The notes under the pieces: generated by a model | Database searches by the model: none | What the model was told of the DNA's origin: nothing | What the model saw: only the letters and a program-made list of their open reading frames with translations | From: Marchantia polymorpha subsp. ruderalis | Taxonomy: Eukaryota > Streptophyta > Marchantiopsida > Marchantiales > Marchantiaceae | Assembly (NCBI GenBank): GCA_037833965.1 | Contig: AP031354.1 | Location: 31,598,001 to 31,662,000 of the forward strand | Direction: 5' to 3' | Length of the DNA: 64,000 nucleotides | Shown: one piece after another, positions 25,182 through 38,900 of the stretch | How the letters are laid out: each line of letters starts with the position of its first letter | Numbering within the stretch: position 1 is the first letter of the stretch | Translations under genes and position numbers: made by a program

Positions 25182-28100
25182 TTACTTCAAATATTGCATC
25201 ACATCACGTCCTATTTGATCCAAGAAAGAAACAAAGCCCATTCCCGTTCCCAATCCAGATCCATCGACATCTTGCTCCTCAATCAAGTATCGCTCAAATG
25301 GCTCAGTATTGTCATGCCCTCCCCTGATCATCAGCAACTTGGGAGTGATATTTCTCTCTTGTTTCAATTTGTTGATGAGTGCACGCAATTGACCTGCACC
25401 ATCCAAATCAGACAAAACACCGTTGAGAATGCGAATCCCAAGACAAACATGTTACACATCACTTGAATTTTCCCACATACCATCGTCTCCGATACGAGAT
25501 AAATATTTGTCTCAAAATACAAATAACATGGATGCAGAAATTTCTAGAATATAAGACCACACTAAACATTTGCTTATGCCTGACAATTTTGTTTCCTATC
25601 GGCAGGAAATGGCACATCTCTCGATCCGTCCGGCATTTGTTCAAAAGCACGCTGGCTTTTATCATAACTTACAATTTTGAGGAGGAGGAAAAGGCAGGGA
25701 TGGGTCTGCCGTGGGTGAATAGTACACGATCAAAGTGGTGAACGCGTCCATAAAGAATATTGGACTCCCACTCGTGATGAGGGCTGCACGACTGAGAGAA
25801 TGTCTGGGATATGCCTGCTTGTCTGGAGTCGTGTATGAAGATAATATAGGATACACCGATCGGAGAAGAAAAGACGGCTCCAAGGCACTGTTTCCACATT
25901 GAAAGTTCCAATCATGGTGGATTAGCGGCCGAATCTACTTGAACCAAACAAATACCTATCACACAATTTACATAGACTTGTTCTTCCATCTGAATTACCA
26001 GACCATCTCTAAGCTTTTTAAAATCTTTCGCACAGACTATATATATATTTGAAGATACTGCTTGATAAAAGTAGTATCTACAAAATAAAACTCATATCAG
26101 CATCAGGCGTTAGGGAAATTAATCGAAGCTATCACATACTCTCTTAAATCATATAATTTTCCTCTAAAATCCACTCCAGCTTCTGTGGATGAAGAAAATA
26201 GAGCTTTAGCAACAAACTATCCAAGCAGATAAAACAAGAGCGGGTTGACGGCTAACTCAGACGAACGTACCTGGAGAGGCACTGAAGATAAATTCGGAAG
26301 TCAGGATGGACACCTTCCTCGTGAAGGCGAAGCAGTGGACTCCTTAGTAAAGCAAAAACATGTCTAGGCAGTGGCTGCAATTGAGGACAACTTGAGAACG
26401 CAACATCGAGTCTGCTGAAAGTGTTAGGTTGGCTAAAGCGTGCCAACTTATAAAACTCGTTGTATTGGGCAGTAAGGATGACGAGCCAATCATGCAGCAA
26501 TAAACGACCTTCCTTCACACCGTCATTTAAGGAGGCCTGAATAATCTGCGAACATTTTCGAATTGAACGACTTATGATACGTCAGAATTAAGGATTTTAA
26601 CGTTCACAGTACGGCACTCAACAAACAAGCTTCAAAGGTTGAAGTAATATATCCGATTTTGAACAATTTCCATATCCGGAATTCAATCAGATGCGCCTCC
26701 TTAAACTATCAGTGCGTGTAACATATAATTTATGAAACAAAATTTACTCTCCTCGTTGTAACAGCAAAACCTCAGGAAATAATTGAGAAACTGTATGGGA
26801 AAGTACCTTATGAGTCAAAATGGTTAGAATTACTTCAGGATCCGCACTTTCATATAATTCATAGATGTTACGTGAGAGGCCGAGTTCCACTGTTCGCACT
26901 CTCAGTCGTCTCTTCAACACGTAACGTTGTCTGTTTTGAAAATACACGATTTGAAAGTAGGATATTTCAGTATTGAATAAATCCAAATGCTCGTCTATTA
27001 TAGGAGATTTGGTACTAAAAAATTGCATTATAATCCATGCTTTTTACAAACACTTACATGAAATATCTGCGCTTCAGCGGTCTCAGAAAATTATATACAC
27101 TAATCAACATTATTAAAAATATCCATACCCTTTCGATGCAGTCCCGTTTGCATTCCCATTGTTGGCATCGGTCTTGTAATACTTCTCATCGTCGTCCACA
27201 GGGAGCATCACTGTGTACTTGAATGCAACTTGCGCCACAGGAGGAGCTTCATTATTCCTACATGTGCCGAGAACATCGTTAAACTGATATGTAAGTCATA
27301 TGCTTTAAAGACATATCGCGGAACGATTTTTAGCTGCATACGGGAATCTTCAAACCAATTTTGCTCTTACCGTCTCACACACAAAGGTATTCTGGATTAG
27401 ATAGACAAATATATTAAACACACTCTGTCGTAATTTCAGATGTTACAGGCAGCACAAAGGGTGAGTAAATAACAATTCAATGGGAGGAAACAGCAAATTA
27501 CAATGAGCATGCATCTCGAATAAATCACACTAGAAAGAAATAAGGGGTTAGGGGTTAAAGGTTTACGTTCAATGACCCCTTGTAGTTGAACGAATGCATT
27601 TGTCCAAAGATACTTCAAAGAGAACTACTTTGCAAAATGTACCAAAACAGTTGTGCATCCCATGGGCAAGATAACATCCTATGAACATGATGCACTACGG
27701 TATGCTATGCAGTTCTTGTCGTATAGTAACACTAATCTATCTTCGACACCTTCGTTCCCCCCGTACTATAATAGGCTTAAAACCAATTTACATAAAGTCA
27801 TCATTGCTAGGATCTAACAAGTACACATAATAGTACCCATGATATTCCAATTGCATATGGATAACTTTTAAAAGTTTTAGTTTATAGGACAATCAATATG
27901 AAGACTATTTTGACCAATAAAACGGTCATAACTCTCCAGGGATTTTTCAAAAGCATACCTGCTAAATCCTTGAGGACCAGCAAATTCAAAGTCCAGTGCA
28001 TACGTGGCGTATTGATCACAGCATATGATGTGCTGAAGGTTCTCGTATTGTGGATCTGGGAAGAAATGACCGTACTGCAACAGGATGCCCAAAACCAAGA

Positions 28101-31100
28101 GTTTAGGTTTACAGTAACCTTAAATGAACAACCTTGCCAATGCAACCAACAAGAGATCTTCTACAAAGTCAATAATCGTGAACTCATATGAGTCTATTTC
28201 CAATATTGCACATAGACTAAACTGGGCATACAGTATCCTACACTGTCACCATAAGATGGACTTACAACACGAGCAGCCTTGAACTCCGTAGATGTTCGGA
28301 CACGCAACGCGCATTGAAAGGCGTAAGGTCGATTAAGCATCCGGTATCTGCAACGCAATATCAACCATTCAATGATAATCATGCTTCTCAGTAGGCAGAA
28401 ACCTAATAATACACGCACAAATAGACTCTGAAATTACAAGTTCATCAAGGCAACTGGTAATTTAGATCTTGGGATATCTTACAGGTCCTGTGGTAGAGTT
28501 GCCTCATCCGTGTTGGAGTACAAGAATAATCCGCCTCCACTTTCGATACTCAGAAACTTCAGTGAGGCCAAATCCGTGTATTCATTCGTGATTGCGAAAA
28601 GATCCACGCAAACTCCAGCTGCTACTGCCAATGCAGCCTGATATCCGAGAAAAGTTTAACGAGTGGTGTATCAGTAGTCTGGAAAGAGGAAAAACTTTAA
28701 AGAGAAGGTTGTAACAAATCTTTCATAAACATCAACACTGAAACATAGGAGCGGACTTACAAGATCTTTATAGAAAGGAGTTTGCTCTGGAAGCAAAGCT
28801 TTATCGGCATCTTCTCCCTTGCTTGCATATTGTTCACCATAGCGTTGAGTGTCTAACTGTCCAGCCCCATGATCTGGAGGACCTGAAAGAAATGCAAAGA
28901 CTCTGGCTGCAAAGTCCACCGTAGGTTTCAAGAATCAGTACTTGACTCAAGTACAAACGGCCACTAATCTCTGAATCATACAAGGAGTAATATACTGTTC
29001 AGTTCCAGAATGACAGAAAAGGGACTTTGTACGGACGGGGAGGAAACTCAATGCGACGGTTTGTCTGGTGGACTGCAAAAGCATTAATAGCAAACTTGAG
29101 TGTAATGGCATTTTTAGGTGACTCAATTCAAATGCCACCGAAACGAGAGTCGAACAGCGACCATACCAAGTGCAAAGGTGGCACCCCGCTCAGCTCCAAG
29201 ATACTTGATGAGAGAGTCCATAGCCATACCAAACCCCCTGCCCCCCATAGTTACACCCTCTGTACTTTGTCCTGCAGCAGTTGCTCTCTCCCATGAGCTG
29301 GTGGGCTTCAGTGTTTCAAGTGCTGAAGCAATGTTCTCCTTGTTAGCCTCCACCTAGTGGAAATCAGGAATTGAAGTACTTTGCAGTCAGTTTTGCAGAG
29401 CAAAATTTAAGAATTAGACAAAATTTAACTTGGAACAGCTGCAACCTTAACTCATGGCATGCCAGAACACAAGGTATATACTTCAGCGATGCAAGAATAA
29501 TTTTACAGAGACTTATCACCAGGAAGTGGCTTACAGGAGCTAAGAAAGATTGGAGCGGCATGATACTTTCAAGATCCACCGGAATTCGGGCCTCCAATTC
29601 TCCTGGAATGATGACCTGTTTTACGACAGGAACCGCTCCTTGTATATCATAAAGACCTATCTTATGGCTGAAAGTAACAAGGCCGAATAATGACCCAGGA
29701 CTTATAGCTGTCAAAAAGAAGAAATCCGACGGACAACAGAACCACATATCAAAAATGGATTCATAACGTACAAAGAATCATAAATATGAGGTAAATCGAA
29801 CTCCGGAACAAGAGTTGACATTCTCAAAGGTCACAAACAGTCATCCTTTCATAAACCAATGACACTCGATTGCAAGCTACAAACCTTCAAGAGCTGCTAG
29901 GAGGGCACTCTTGACGAGTTCCAGAAATTCTTCAGAAGCTGTTGAGTATCAACATGGCCAATACAGTTTGATCAGAAAAAGGTAGTGAAGACAAGGTTCA
30001 AAAGTATGAGCCCAAAATGATGGCTTTCTAGACTCGCACAAAAAAGGTTGACTTCATTTGGGAGAAAATTTATGGTATTACCTGACAGGTCGACAGCTGC
30101 AACAAAAACCGGTCGTCCTTGAAAATCTTGTCCCCGAACGACATCATCCTCATCTGTGAAGAGGATGAGAATTATCAATTTCACTGAATTACGTAAATTC
30201 AGCAGATAACATTATGTGTAATCTCAACGACTATGAAAAATGAGTGAGAAGTGTCTAAACGTTCTCGCGGCTTGGGATAGACCGTGGAAAAATTGATCTG
30301 GTTATGAAGCAAAACTTTCATTTGCAACTTCCATTTCATAATGCCAGGCACTGCAACACTCGGTTGTGATCAGGAAGATGAATAGAGCAACTAAAGTTAT
30401 TCCACAGATACAGCTCCAAAATAATCCGTACTAAGGAAAGAAAGTAGAAAAAATTATATTGCACTGTTTTCGTATACGAGAAATGATTCTCAATACGTCT
30501 GAAGAATGTCGTTCCAGCATATTTCAGGGTTGAAAGATTGCAAATTTACAGGCCAAAAATTAATAACCATACGAATGATGGGACCTCTAAAACATCACGA
30601 GATTTACTGCTTCTGTGAACTTATTGTCGACCCCAAAAGAGAACTGATCACAGCAGACGGCTGAGCTACATGAGACTTGGTCTCAAAACATTTGCTGAAA
30701 ACATTTGCATATTTGAAAATGATAGTAGGACGCCGGCGGCAATTGAGGAAATGTCGGCTATTCTGAAGGACGCAGGGCCTTACCATCAAGATCAAAGTCG
30801 ACCAAGGAAGAAGAGAGCTCGGGGCAGGATGGAGTGTGAGCGTAACGATCAGCGACATCATTGGGAAGCCCATTCAAATTCCCACACAAGGAACAGGTCC
30901 AGGACCAGCGCTCCATCTCACAGAGCACATTGATGTAAGCATAGCAACTATCGCAGCGGGGCAGGTCCTGCGCGTGCAATCCGTGAGCAGGCTCCCTGCC
31001 CTGCTCGTCCACAGCAGCGAACGGGGTGATCGTCGCCCCCCAGGGCAACCCACAGCCCTCCTGCAACTCGGAGTCCGACGGACCCTGCCGCAGCGACAGT

Positions 31101-31111
31101 CTCACAGCCAT
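25182..31111 (-). CDS. Sec23-like COPII coat protein (plant Sec23/Sec24-domain family)
   Basis: Expected to act in or near the COPII coat for ER-to-Golgi export. Fourteen exons join in frame: 31111-30784, 30153-30082, 29938-29885, 29707-29535, 29353-29167, 28906-28761, 28637-28483, 28347-28266, 28074-27959, 27257-27129, 26930-26807, 26545-26271, 25887-25673, 25393-25182; 755 aa, TAA stop. Order of domains: zinc finger with Cys53, 56, 73 and 76; trunk from about 115 with GSLFGLVTFSHKIGLYD and VFAFLSGPPDHG; beta-sandwich; helical region with LLLHDWLVILTAQYN; gelsolin-like end with YLIEEQDVDG. It matches the divergent plant Sec23-like clade (Arabidopsis AT2G27460 type) better than canonical Sec23. 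Introns have normal GT/AG ends and run from about 115 bp to 700 bp. All phases agree, so the model is strong. Confidence 0.93.
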
Positions 31112-31810
31112 CCTTCCCTGTCACGTCAATTCAACCTCTCCCTTTGACTCCAATCTTTCTCGTCCTTCTTCAAAACCCCTCCGCCAAATCCGTTCCTCAA
31201 ATTCCCACTCTCCGCTACCGATCAGCTCTCAGATCAAATCACCACGGCAGGCAGCCAGGCTTGCTTATCTGCGATCGAATCCAAATCCTCGGATGCCAAG
31301 GCTACCGCTGCGAGAGCTCATTTGCTGCCGGCCTTGCTGCTGCAGGGGGAGCCCGGAGTTTGGACCGTACGGAGCACAGAACCTGCAGCAGCTGCAAATC
31401 TTGCGCACGAGCTTCTTCGGCTTTCATTTTCTCTCCCTCTCATCGAATCATTCCTGCCTCTTGCTCCTTTCCAGACGCGGTCTTCTCCTGCGTCTCTAAT
31501 TCCGATCCCTGCGGGCCTCCTCCTCCTCCTCCTCCCTTCCTTCCTTCCTTCATTCATTCATTCATTCATTCGATGAAACCATCCCCTCGCTATTTCGCGA
31601 CGTCGCCCCCGTCCCTTTCTCAGGGCCAATACTTTCGCTACCTTGCTTTAAGTTTTTTCGCGCCGTCGCCAAGTCGGGAAGTCAGTCCGGACTCTCGTGT
31701 TGACCGCTGGAGTGGCACATTTACGACGACGACCTCGAATCTGTCGGAGGCTTCGCAGAGCAGGAGACCTACTGCCGTCGTGAAAAGGGATGTTGAATAT
31801 TGCTAACGAC
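31112..31810 (-). promoter_or_regulatory. 5' leader/promoter region of the Sec23-like gene
   Basis: GC-rich sequence upstream of the Sec23-like ATG, with a TTCC/ATTC microsatellite at 31535-31572 and a GGAGGA (minus strand) run beside it. Long plus-strand open frames (31026-31806) are Ser/Pro-rich shadows without domains. No clear TATA box was found. Confidence 0.5.
31535..31572. repeat. (TTCC)n(ATTC)n microsatellite
   Basis: CCTTCCTTCCTTCCTT passing directly into CATTCATTCATTCATTCATTC, a compound tetranucleotide repeat. Confidence 0.92.
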
Positions 31811-33711
31811 GGGAGGTGAACGGGACAGAGCCGGGAGTCGGGACGTGATGTCACTTGAACCTGAATGAGGATGGTCTCCTTGGGCCGGGAAGTCGGGAAA
31901 TCCCGATGGTCGTCCCTTCCAATGTGTGTCCGAAGTACGACGTCCCGCGTCCTATGTCTGTTTGGCGTCGTCACCACATGTGATCGGCCTGCACCATCCG
32001 GGAGTCCGTGACCGAGATATGCACGGTCTTGGAATACATAAATCGCTTGGATAATTATTAATCTAAAACTGCAATTTATTAATGTTTATTTGTCACGAGT
32101 GATCATTTGCTCTGAGAATATCGCGCTATTTTCCTTCCCATCTCTTACTTCTTAAAGAAAGCTTTTATTACTGAAGAGACCAGATTTTGAGGCTTGGATA
32201 TCATCTTTCTAGTTATATCCAACTTGTGACTAAAATCCTAGAAGTGATGGAATACATTTGGTATGCGTATGACAACAATGTGATTTCTTCAGAGATAAAA
32301 GTATAAAAAGATTGTACAAGTTATTTACCTTGATTACGTTCAACATAGTCATGGCGGTTTCAGGATTTAAAAAAGGATTAGCATTAAATTAGAAGAGAGA
32401 CTTTTTATGTCATCTACATTATTCTTCAGGTGATACACTCAATCAAATCCCCCAAGAAACTCCACAATGTGATCAACACCCAGAATTTGCTTTACCATAA
32501 CATTACACATTTAATTAACCATATGTAACTAGTTGTTCTGTACGAGGTTATGTAAACTTCAAATTTTTTGAAAATCTTTAGTTATTCTATTGTATCAATT
32601 ATTTAGCCAAAATATGTTTAAAAAAATGTTAGAATACTATCATACTCCCTATTATTTCTTCTATTTGCAAAATAGTGCAATTAGAATCCTTATACTTAGG
32701 ATTGATATGTAATGCTTATAGTTTACTAATAGTTCGGATTGTTATGTTCAGGGGATGCAAGCCATGGTAAGAGCGTGATTCACTGTGGATGTGTGTTCCT
32801 TTGATTCCAACGCATTGTTTGAACTCTCTAGGGTCGAGTATTTAAATTCAATCCAGGTACTTGTGTTTGTCAACATCTCTATCTATCGAATCTTTCTTCA
32901 ATTTTTGTGTCGACTATCACCATTGAATTATTCTATTTCTCTAATATCAGAGCTGGTTCTACTCTTATTCATGGACGTTTGAATCAAGACAAGCACAAAG
33001 TACGCTTCTTGCTTCAAATCATCTTTGTGCTATCTTTAAGAGCAATTTTCCGAGATCCCAAAACTTGGCAAAGCTCCAAATTTTGACAATCAAATATCAT
33101 CACCGTCCAAAGCAACTAACTCGTGCCTCTCTCCGAGGTTTTCTGTTTGGCGCTAGTCAGGCCAAATTTGTCAAAGAACTGTCAATGCTGATGATAACAC
33201 TTGGGGAAACTGAATTGAAGAAATTTTTAAAATTTTGCTTGAAATTTCTAAGATTCTTGAAATTCAAACAAAATTTCACAAATTTGTGAAATTTTCCAAA
33301 AATTTTGTACCACACCGTAAGTGAGAACGTAAATCAAAGCTGACATTTTGAGTAAGATGAATTCTCCGAGCTTACATCCGAGTTGCATGAAAGGATCTAC
33401 CCAAATTTAATAGAGAGCATTTTCATGCCTGGAAAGATCAGATAAATTGGATCCTTTGAGTTGAAGGATTGATGTGCGTCATCAAAGTTATCAAAATCCG
33501 GACGATCATTTCACCTGTATTTACAACCAGCACACTTGCGTCCGGCGTATGGAATAAGAAGTAATGGGATGATAGAAACCTCATCTTCTTGAAAATGTTG
33601 AATTATGTGTTGAAGTCTCATCAACAATGTAACCATCTTTAGTTAGTTAGAACTAAAGTAGAGGTTACTCAAAATATTGATGTAGATACTTTAGTATGCA
33701 CTAGAGCTAGC
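31811..33711. other. AT-rich intergenic DNA
   Basis: No intact gene. Short frames such as 32785-32982 and 33065-33289 are AT-driven and unrecognised. It borders the retroelement block to the right. Confidence 0.45.
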
Positions 33712-34070
33712 TGCCACGTCAGCGATCCGCGCACTTGGTAGGTACACAGTGGATGTGTTAGTTGACAGTGCCATGTCAGCAATCCGTGTGCTTGTAGGTA
33801 AGGATTGAGTGTGTTAGTTAGTGTGTTAGTTGGGTGCGCCACGTCAACGATCCGTGTGCTTGTTAGAGTTATCCGCCACGTCATCCATCCACTAGGAGTG
33901 GGATGGATGGTGGGGATTAGATCTTATCTCCTTGTGCTTGTTGGTGAGAGCTATATAATAGAGAGGAGAACCATTGTTGGTATCTCTCATCTTCAGAGTT
34001 TACGTTTCTATCTTCGAGTGAGCTTCTATCTAAACCCTATTGTTACAAACAACTCCTAATCGTTCGCTAT
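33712..34070 (+). repeat. LTR-like sequence with repeated GCCACGTCA motifs
   Basis: Four related motifs at 33713, 33770, 33838 and 33875 (GCC(A)(C/T)GTCA), the first three each followed by (A/C)(A/G)ATCCG(C/T)G-type text. A TATATAAT box lies at about 33951, followed by transcript-leader-like sequence. The retroelement gag-pol remnant starts about 180 bp further on in the same orientation. Together these suggest a degenerate 5' LTR, but no partner LTR was found to prove it. Confidence 0.4.
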
Positions 34071-34248
34071 AGTATAGTAGCAGAAACTTGAACTGAGCTG
34101 ACAAAAGTATTTGAATCGCGTCACGTATCGATGCAATTGCCTCTAAGAAAATCATTGCATTCTTAAAAAATAAAAACAATCGAGTCTATGGCGAAACACA
34201 TCACAAAATTTTGTCTCCTTCTAGACTAGTTGACTGTTGTAGGATAGA

Positions 34249-35182
34249 CTATTTCAGATGAAGAAGCTTATATGTGTTTCCTTCAAAGTCTTCCCATCGA
34301 ATATCCAAACTTTGTGCGTTCAATGCGAACAAACAAAACGTTGTTTTGAAGAAGCACACCTCAAAAAGCAAGAGGGAACTGACGGAATAACAGCGTTGTA
34401 CACCACAAAGAAAAGAGTGTGGACTCCCTTCAAGCAAAAGCTGCAGCCAAGAAAATCCAATGAGGCAATTTTTTCATCTTCATCACGACAAGAACCCACA
34501 TAAAAATCATCTTCTCCTTGATAAAAAAAAGTGATTCTATTGCAATAAGTGAGGTCATCTAGCAAACGAGTGTCAAAAGAAGAAGAAAAAAAACCCTTGC
34601 ACACATTCTAATGCAAACGTCGAGCAACGGTTGTATGTCAGCGCATTCTCCTCAATCAAGACGGATCCAGCTTGGTATGTGGATTCAGGTGCCAGCCAAC
34701 ATATGGCATATAATAGAAATGGCTTTGTAACATATACAGATTTTTCATCTAAAGAGTTCGTATATCTAGGCGACGACAGCCGTCAACCCATTTGAGGCAA
34801 AGAAAATGTTGTCATTTCCTTGAATGATGGACATGATAGAGTAATACCTGATGTACTACATGTTTCTGCTCTCCACAAGAACTTGTTCTCCACAAATCAG
34901 CTAGTTTTCCAATGTGAAAGTTTACTCATCAAACCTAATCAATGCATCTTGAAGTACAAGATGGGCAACATAATTGCTCGATGCATTGATGAAAATAAAC
35001 TCTTTTGGCTAGGTTTGACTTCTAATTCTACTTTGACAATTTGTGCTAAAACTGGTCATTCAGCTATTAACACTGACGAGCTAAATACTTTCCAATGGCA
35101 ACTAAAGCTTGGGCATATGAGTTTACCACAGATTCAACAAATGAAGCATCACCATATGGTACAAGGGTTTTTATTTTTTTGA
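34249..35182 (+). pseudogene. Ty1/copia retrotransposon A, decayed gag-protease fragment
   Basis: Remnants in order: gag core (34258-34503); a CCHC zinc knuckle at 34532-34573 in which the first Cys and the Trp-type position are now TGA; the aspartic protease motif WYVDSGAS at 34673-34696; and a GAG-pre-integrase segment (34820-35182) with LKLGHMSLPQIQQM. Several stops and a frame change separate them. Integrase, RT and RNase H of this element are missing; the sequence ends in AT-rich DNA just after 35182. Confidence 0.85.
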
Positions 35183-35984
35183 AAATCCTTAGTTATTTTA
35201 CTCTATCAATTATTTAGTCAACTTATATGTTCAAAAAATAATAATTATAAATATTAGAAAATATTATTAAATAATTCTTATGATATATTTAAATTATATT
35301 TATTTATAAAATAATTAATATTTAATGAATACCAATTTGATATATAATATATATTTACAAATTATATTAAATGATCAATTGCAAATTTAAAATCATCAAA
35401 CAATTACATTGTTATACATAATGAATTTGAATTATTTTTCTGCAAGTATAACACAACTACAATTTGTATGTCTTGTATTAATTCATTCATCATCTTGTCA
35501 AGTAGTTAAAAAATTATTGCAAGTATACATGACCACAAAGAAAAAAAAAGGCTAATAATTGATAAAAAAAATGTTTTTTATTAAATAAAAATGTTGTTTT
35601 TTCAAAATTATACTCTTGCAAAATTTTTGCATAATTTATTGATGAACACATCATATCACTAATCTTAGATACATGTTTTGTTGTTAAACTTTTCTCATAG
35701 AGTAATTTGACTTCGTATGTTTTCATATAAAATATTAGAAATTCTAATTTTATCTGTTAAAGATAATTTTTGAAAGTAAGCTCAATTTCTTTGAAGATAT
35801 TATTTATTTAAAATTTACATTGTTATGTGACAATAATTTTGCTTTTTATTCTTCTATAATCATATGATATATTTCTCATATCATTTTTTGAAATAATATG
35901 ATGTTACATAAATAAACTCTAGAGAATGCAACAAACATCTCCCAGTAGTCTACTTATTATATAGTTGAAAAACTATCATTTGTA
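35183..35984. other. AT-rich DNA between two copia remnants
   Basis: Very AT-rich; no domain on either strand. It may be insertion-derived filler between elements A and B. Confidence 0.4.
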
Positions 35985-38900
35985 TGTTGTGGGACACTGT
36001 AGGTGTCATAGCGAGTAAAACATTAGCAATATGATTTATGATGATACACCTAGATATCTCTTGTCGTTTGCGTTTGGTTTACGGTGTTTATCCAGTCGGT
36101 TCACTTTAGATGTCGGTTACATGTTGAATGCATTGATGCACTCAACATGTAACCGACAATAACTAATGAACGTTGGTAACCGTTTAGTAAAGTATTAAGT
36201 TTGTATCTTACAATATGGTATAAGAATCTCTTTTTGATACTCTAGTGGCTGATGATTTGTGTTATAAATCACAAATTTTCTTGTTATTCAACGAGAAGTT
36301 GTTCCTCAGTATTTCATTAGATAGTGAGTACCTTTCAACCGTCATGGAACAATCTCAATATAATTTTGCTTTCACGTTACACTTTAAGGAGAAGCTTACT
36401 GGCGACTCGTCTACACGAATTGGTCCATAAGTTTGAAGATGATGTTGAGGTACAAAGGAGTATATGAAGACATGATTCTCGATCTAGCTTTCCATGACTG
36501 TGTTGACGATGCTATTCTTCACCGCCGACGAATCGAGGCGATTGCAATCATCTATGCTAGTGTATCACTTAATATACTTTATTCTATTGTTGAATATGAG
36601 AATAATCTCTTTGAATAATAGACTTATTTGTGCACTCTCTATCGGTCTAATAATGTCCAGCGACACCTTATGCTAACCGAGAACTTGCTATCCGTAGATA
36701 AATTGATTGATTCATCATATTTTGTGGTTTTCACTATTGCTTGTTGCTTAGTACTCAAGTAAACAAATCTCAATAAGATCTACTTATATGGCCGATAGGA
36801 TTTGCACACCAAATTGTACAAACTACTTCCCAAGCTTCAGAGTCAACATACATCCACTCAAGTCCGCACTTAAGCTTCTCTCTTTGTAGAAGTAGTCACC
36901 CGACCTACCTGCGGATCTCACCTTTATGGATCTAGCATAGGATCTTTCCGAATCAAAGATCACATCTTTTGATGCCACTGATTTGTGGCACAAGCGTTTG
37001 TGTCATATTTGACACCAGACGACCTACCACATGAACTCTAAGCCTTTTGTTCACAATCTCTCTCCTTTTGCCATCGGCAAAGATCGTCATTGCGAAGTCT
37101 GTGTGCTCGCAAAGCAACGTAATGCTCAAAAATCCTAACAAAGCAAGAAGAAAACTACACAAACTTTGAAACTTGTTCACATCAATTTGTGTAGTTTTGT
37201 CAAAGCAGAAACTGCTTTCATAGTAACTTTTAAACTTCATTGATAATTGCACTTGAATTTGATTTTTTTGACTAAAAAGTGAAACCTTACATCATTTTAA
37301 GCAATTTATCTTGCTTGCAAAAAATCTCTATCCGCATAAAGTTGTTGCGGTGTGGCACACCGAGCACGATTGGCTACCACAAATCTTGTTTATTTGAACT
37401 AACAAAGGAGTTGAATAGTTCTCTAAGAATTTTAAAAGCTATTGTTGACAAAAGAGTATTGTTTGACAACTAACTACAACGACACTCCATCAAAACAACA
37501 TTTTTGAGCAAAAAATTAAATTCTATTTCAAGCAATTTGCTGTATTTTCAATTCTTAAAGTTTTTGACTCATCTCTGGATGGAGTCTTTGCAAGCAATTA
37601 ATTATGTGCTAAATGGTTGTGCAATTTGTGCATTAAATCTGACTAGGCTTTATGAAAGATTATATGGCACTCCATCTCACTTAACACAACTCAAAGTAAT
37701 CTGATGCATTACATATGTTGTGCACATGCTCTTTGATAAGCGGACAAACCTTCAGGCCAAGGCTATGTGTGCTAGTCGCCTACAATGACGAATTCAAAGC
37801 ATATAGATGCTGGGATCCTTTAGCTCATCGCATTGTTACTACCAACGATATTACACTCCTTTGAGCACATACTTGGATTTTTGTTGATGTTTATTAATTT
37901 GTTTATCTCTTTAGCGGCTTTGATGTTCAAAAGATCTTTCAAACTCAACATTAGCATCACAAGTGGTTGTTAGTTCAGATGACAATTTTGGAATGTATGA
38001 CAATCTCAAAATATTTGACGCATCACTACACACATCTTGGGCACATGTTGGTGCCTCTACAAGCTTACCCTAGCTCCCCTCATACTACTCTATTTCGAAG
38101 GCCTACTCAACCGGATATCAAGAGAAATCATCCATGAGCAGATTTTTAACTACCACAATTCCTCAGAGACCACCATCACATACGAGGATGTACATTCATC
38201 AATATAGTTAAGACTACGGGACTAATGAACAATCAAGCACTTCAAAATCCACTATGGAAGGAAGCGATGCGAAAGAAGTTTGATTTCCTATCGCCAACGT
38301 CATCTGAAAACTCGTGACAATCCCAAAATGTAAGCATGCTCTATCTTCAAAATGTATCTTTAAGACCAAACCTCAATTGGATCAAAGATTTGTGTTTGAA
38401 ATCTCGTTTGGTTGCGCGTGACCTTGAATAAAAGTTTGTCATTGATTCTAACAAAATGCTTGCTCATGTTGTCTGTTGATCAATCTTGCGTGTGTTAATC
38501 TCTCCCTTAGTAGCACTGCGGTGGATATTACATCATATGGATGTAATTACCGCATTTTTTAATGGAAAATTGTGGGAGTTCATTTACATGAAGCAAGCTC
38601 TTGGTTTTGAGATCAAATGCATGAAAGATCTAGTCTGTCTTCATAACATATTAATTTATGTTCTCAAGTAGTCTTTGAGTCAATGGTATGAAGAAATCTA
38701 CATCCATCTTCTTTTAATTGACTGGAGTTAGAAGTCAATTTGATTCCAACATGTTCTTCTTCAGAGAAGACAATATCATTACGGTGGTTCTAATGTATGT
38801 CGATGAGTGAATACTGCTCGGTATGAGTCTAGCCAAAATATACGAAATCAAAACTTAACTTCACTATCGGATCAAGATGAAAATTTTTGGCCCCGTCTCC

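Noticed and set aside
27541..27565. TAAGGGGTTAGGGGTTAAAGG, telomere-like
   Set aside because: Not the plant telomere unit TTTAGGG, and only two imperfect repeats; it lies in a Sec23-like intron.
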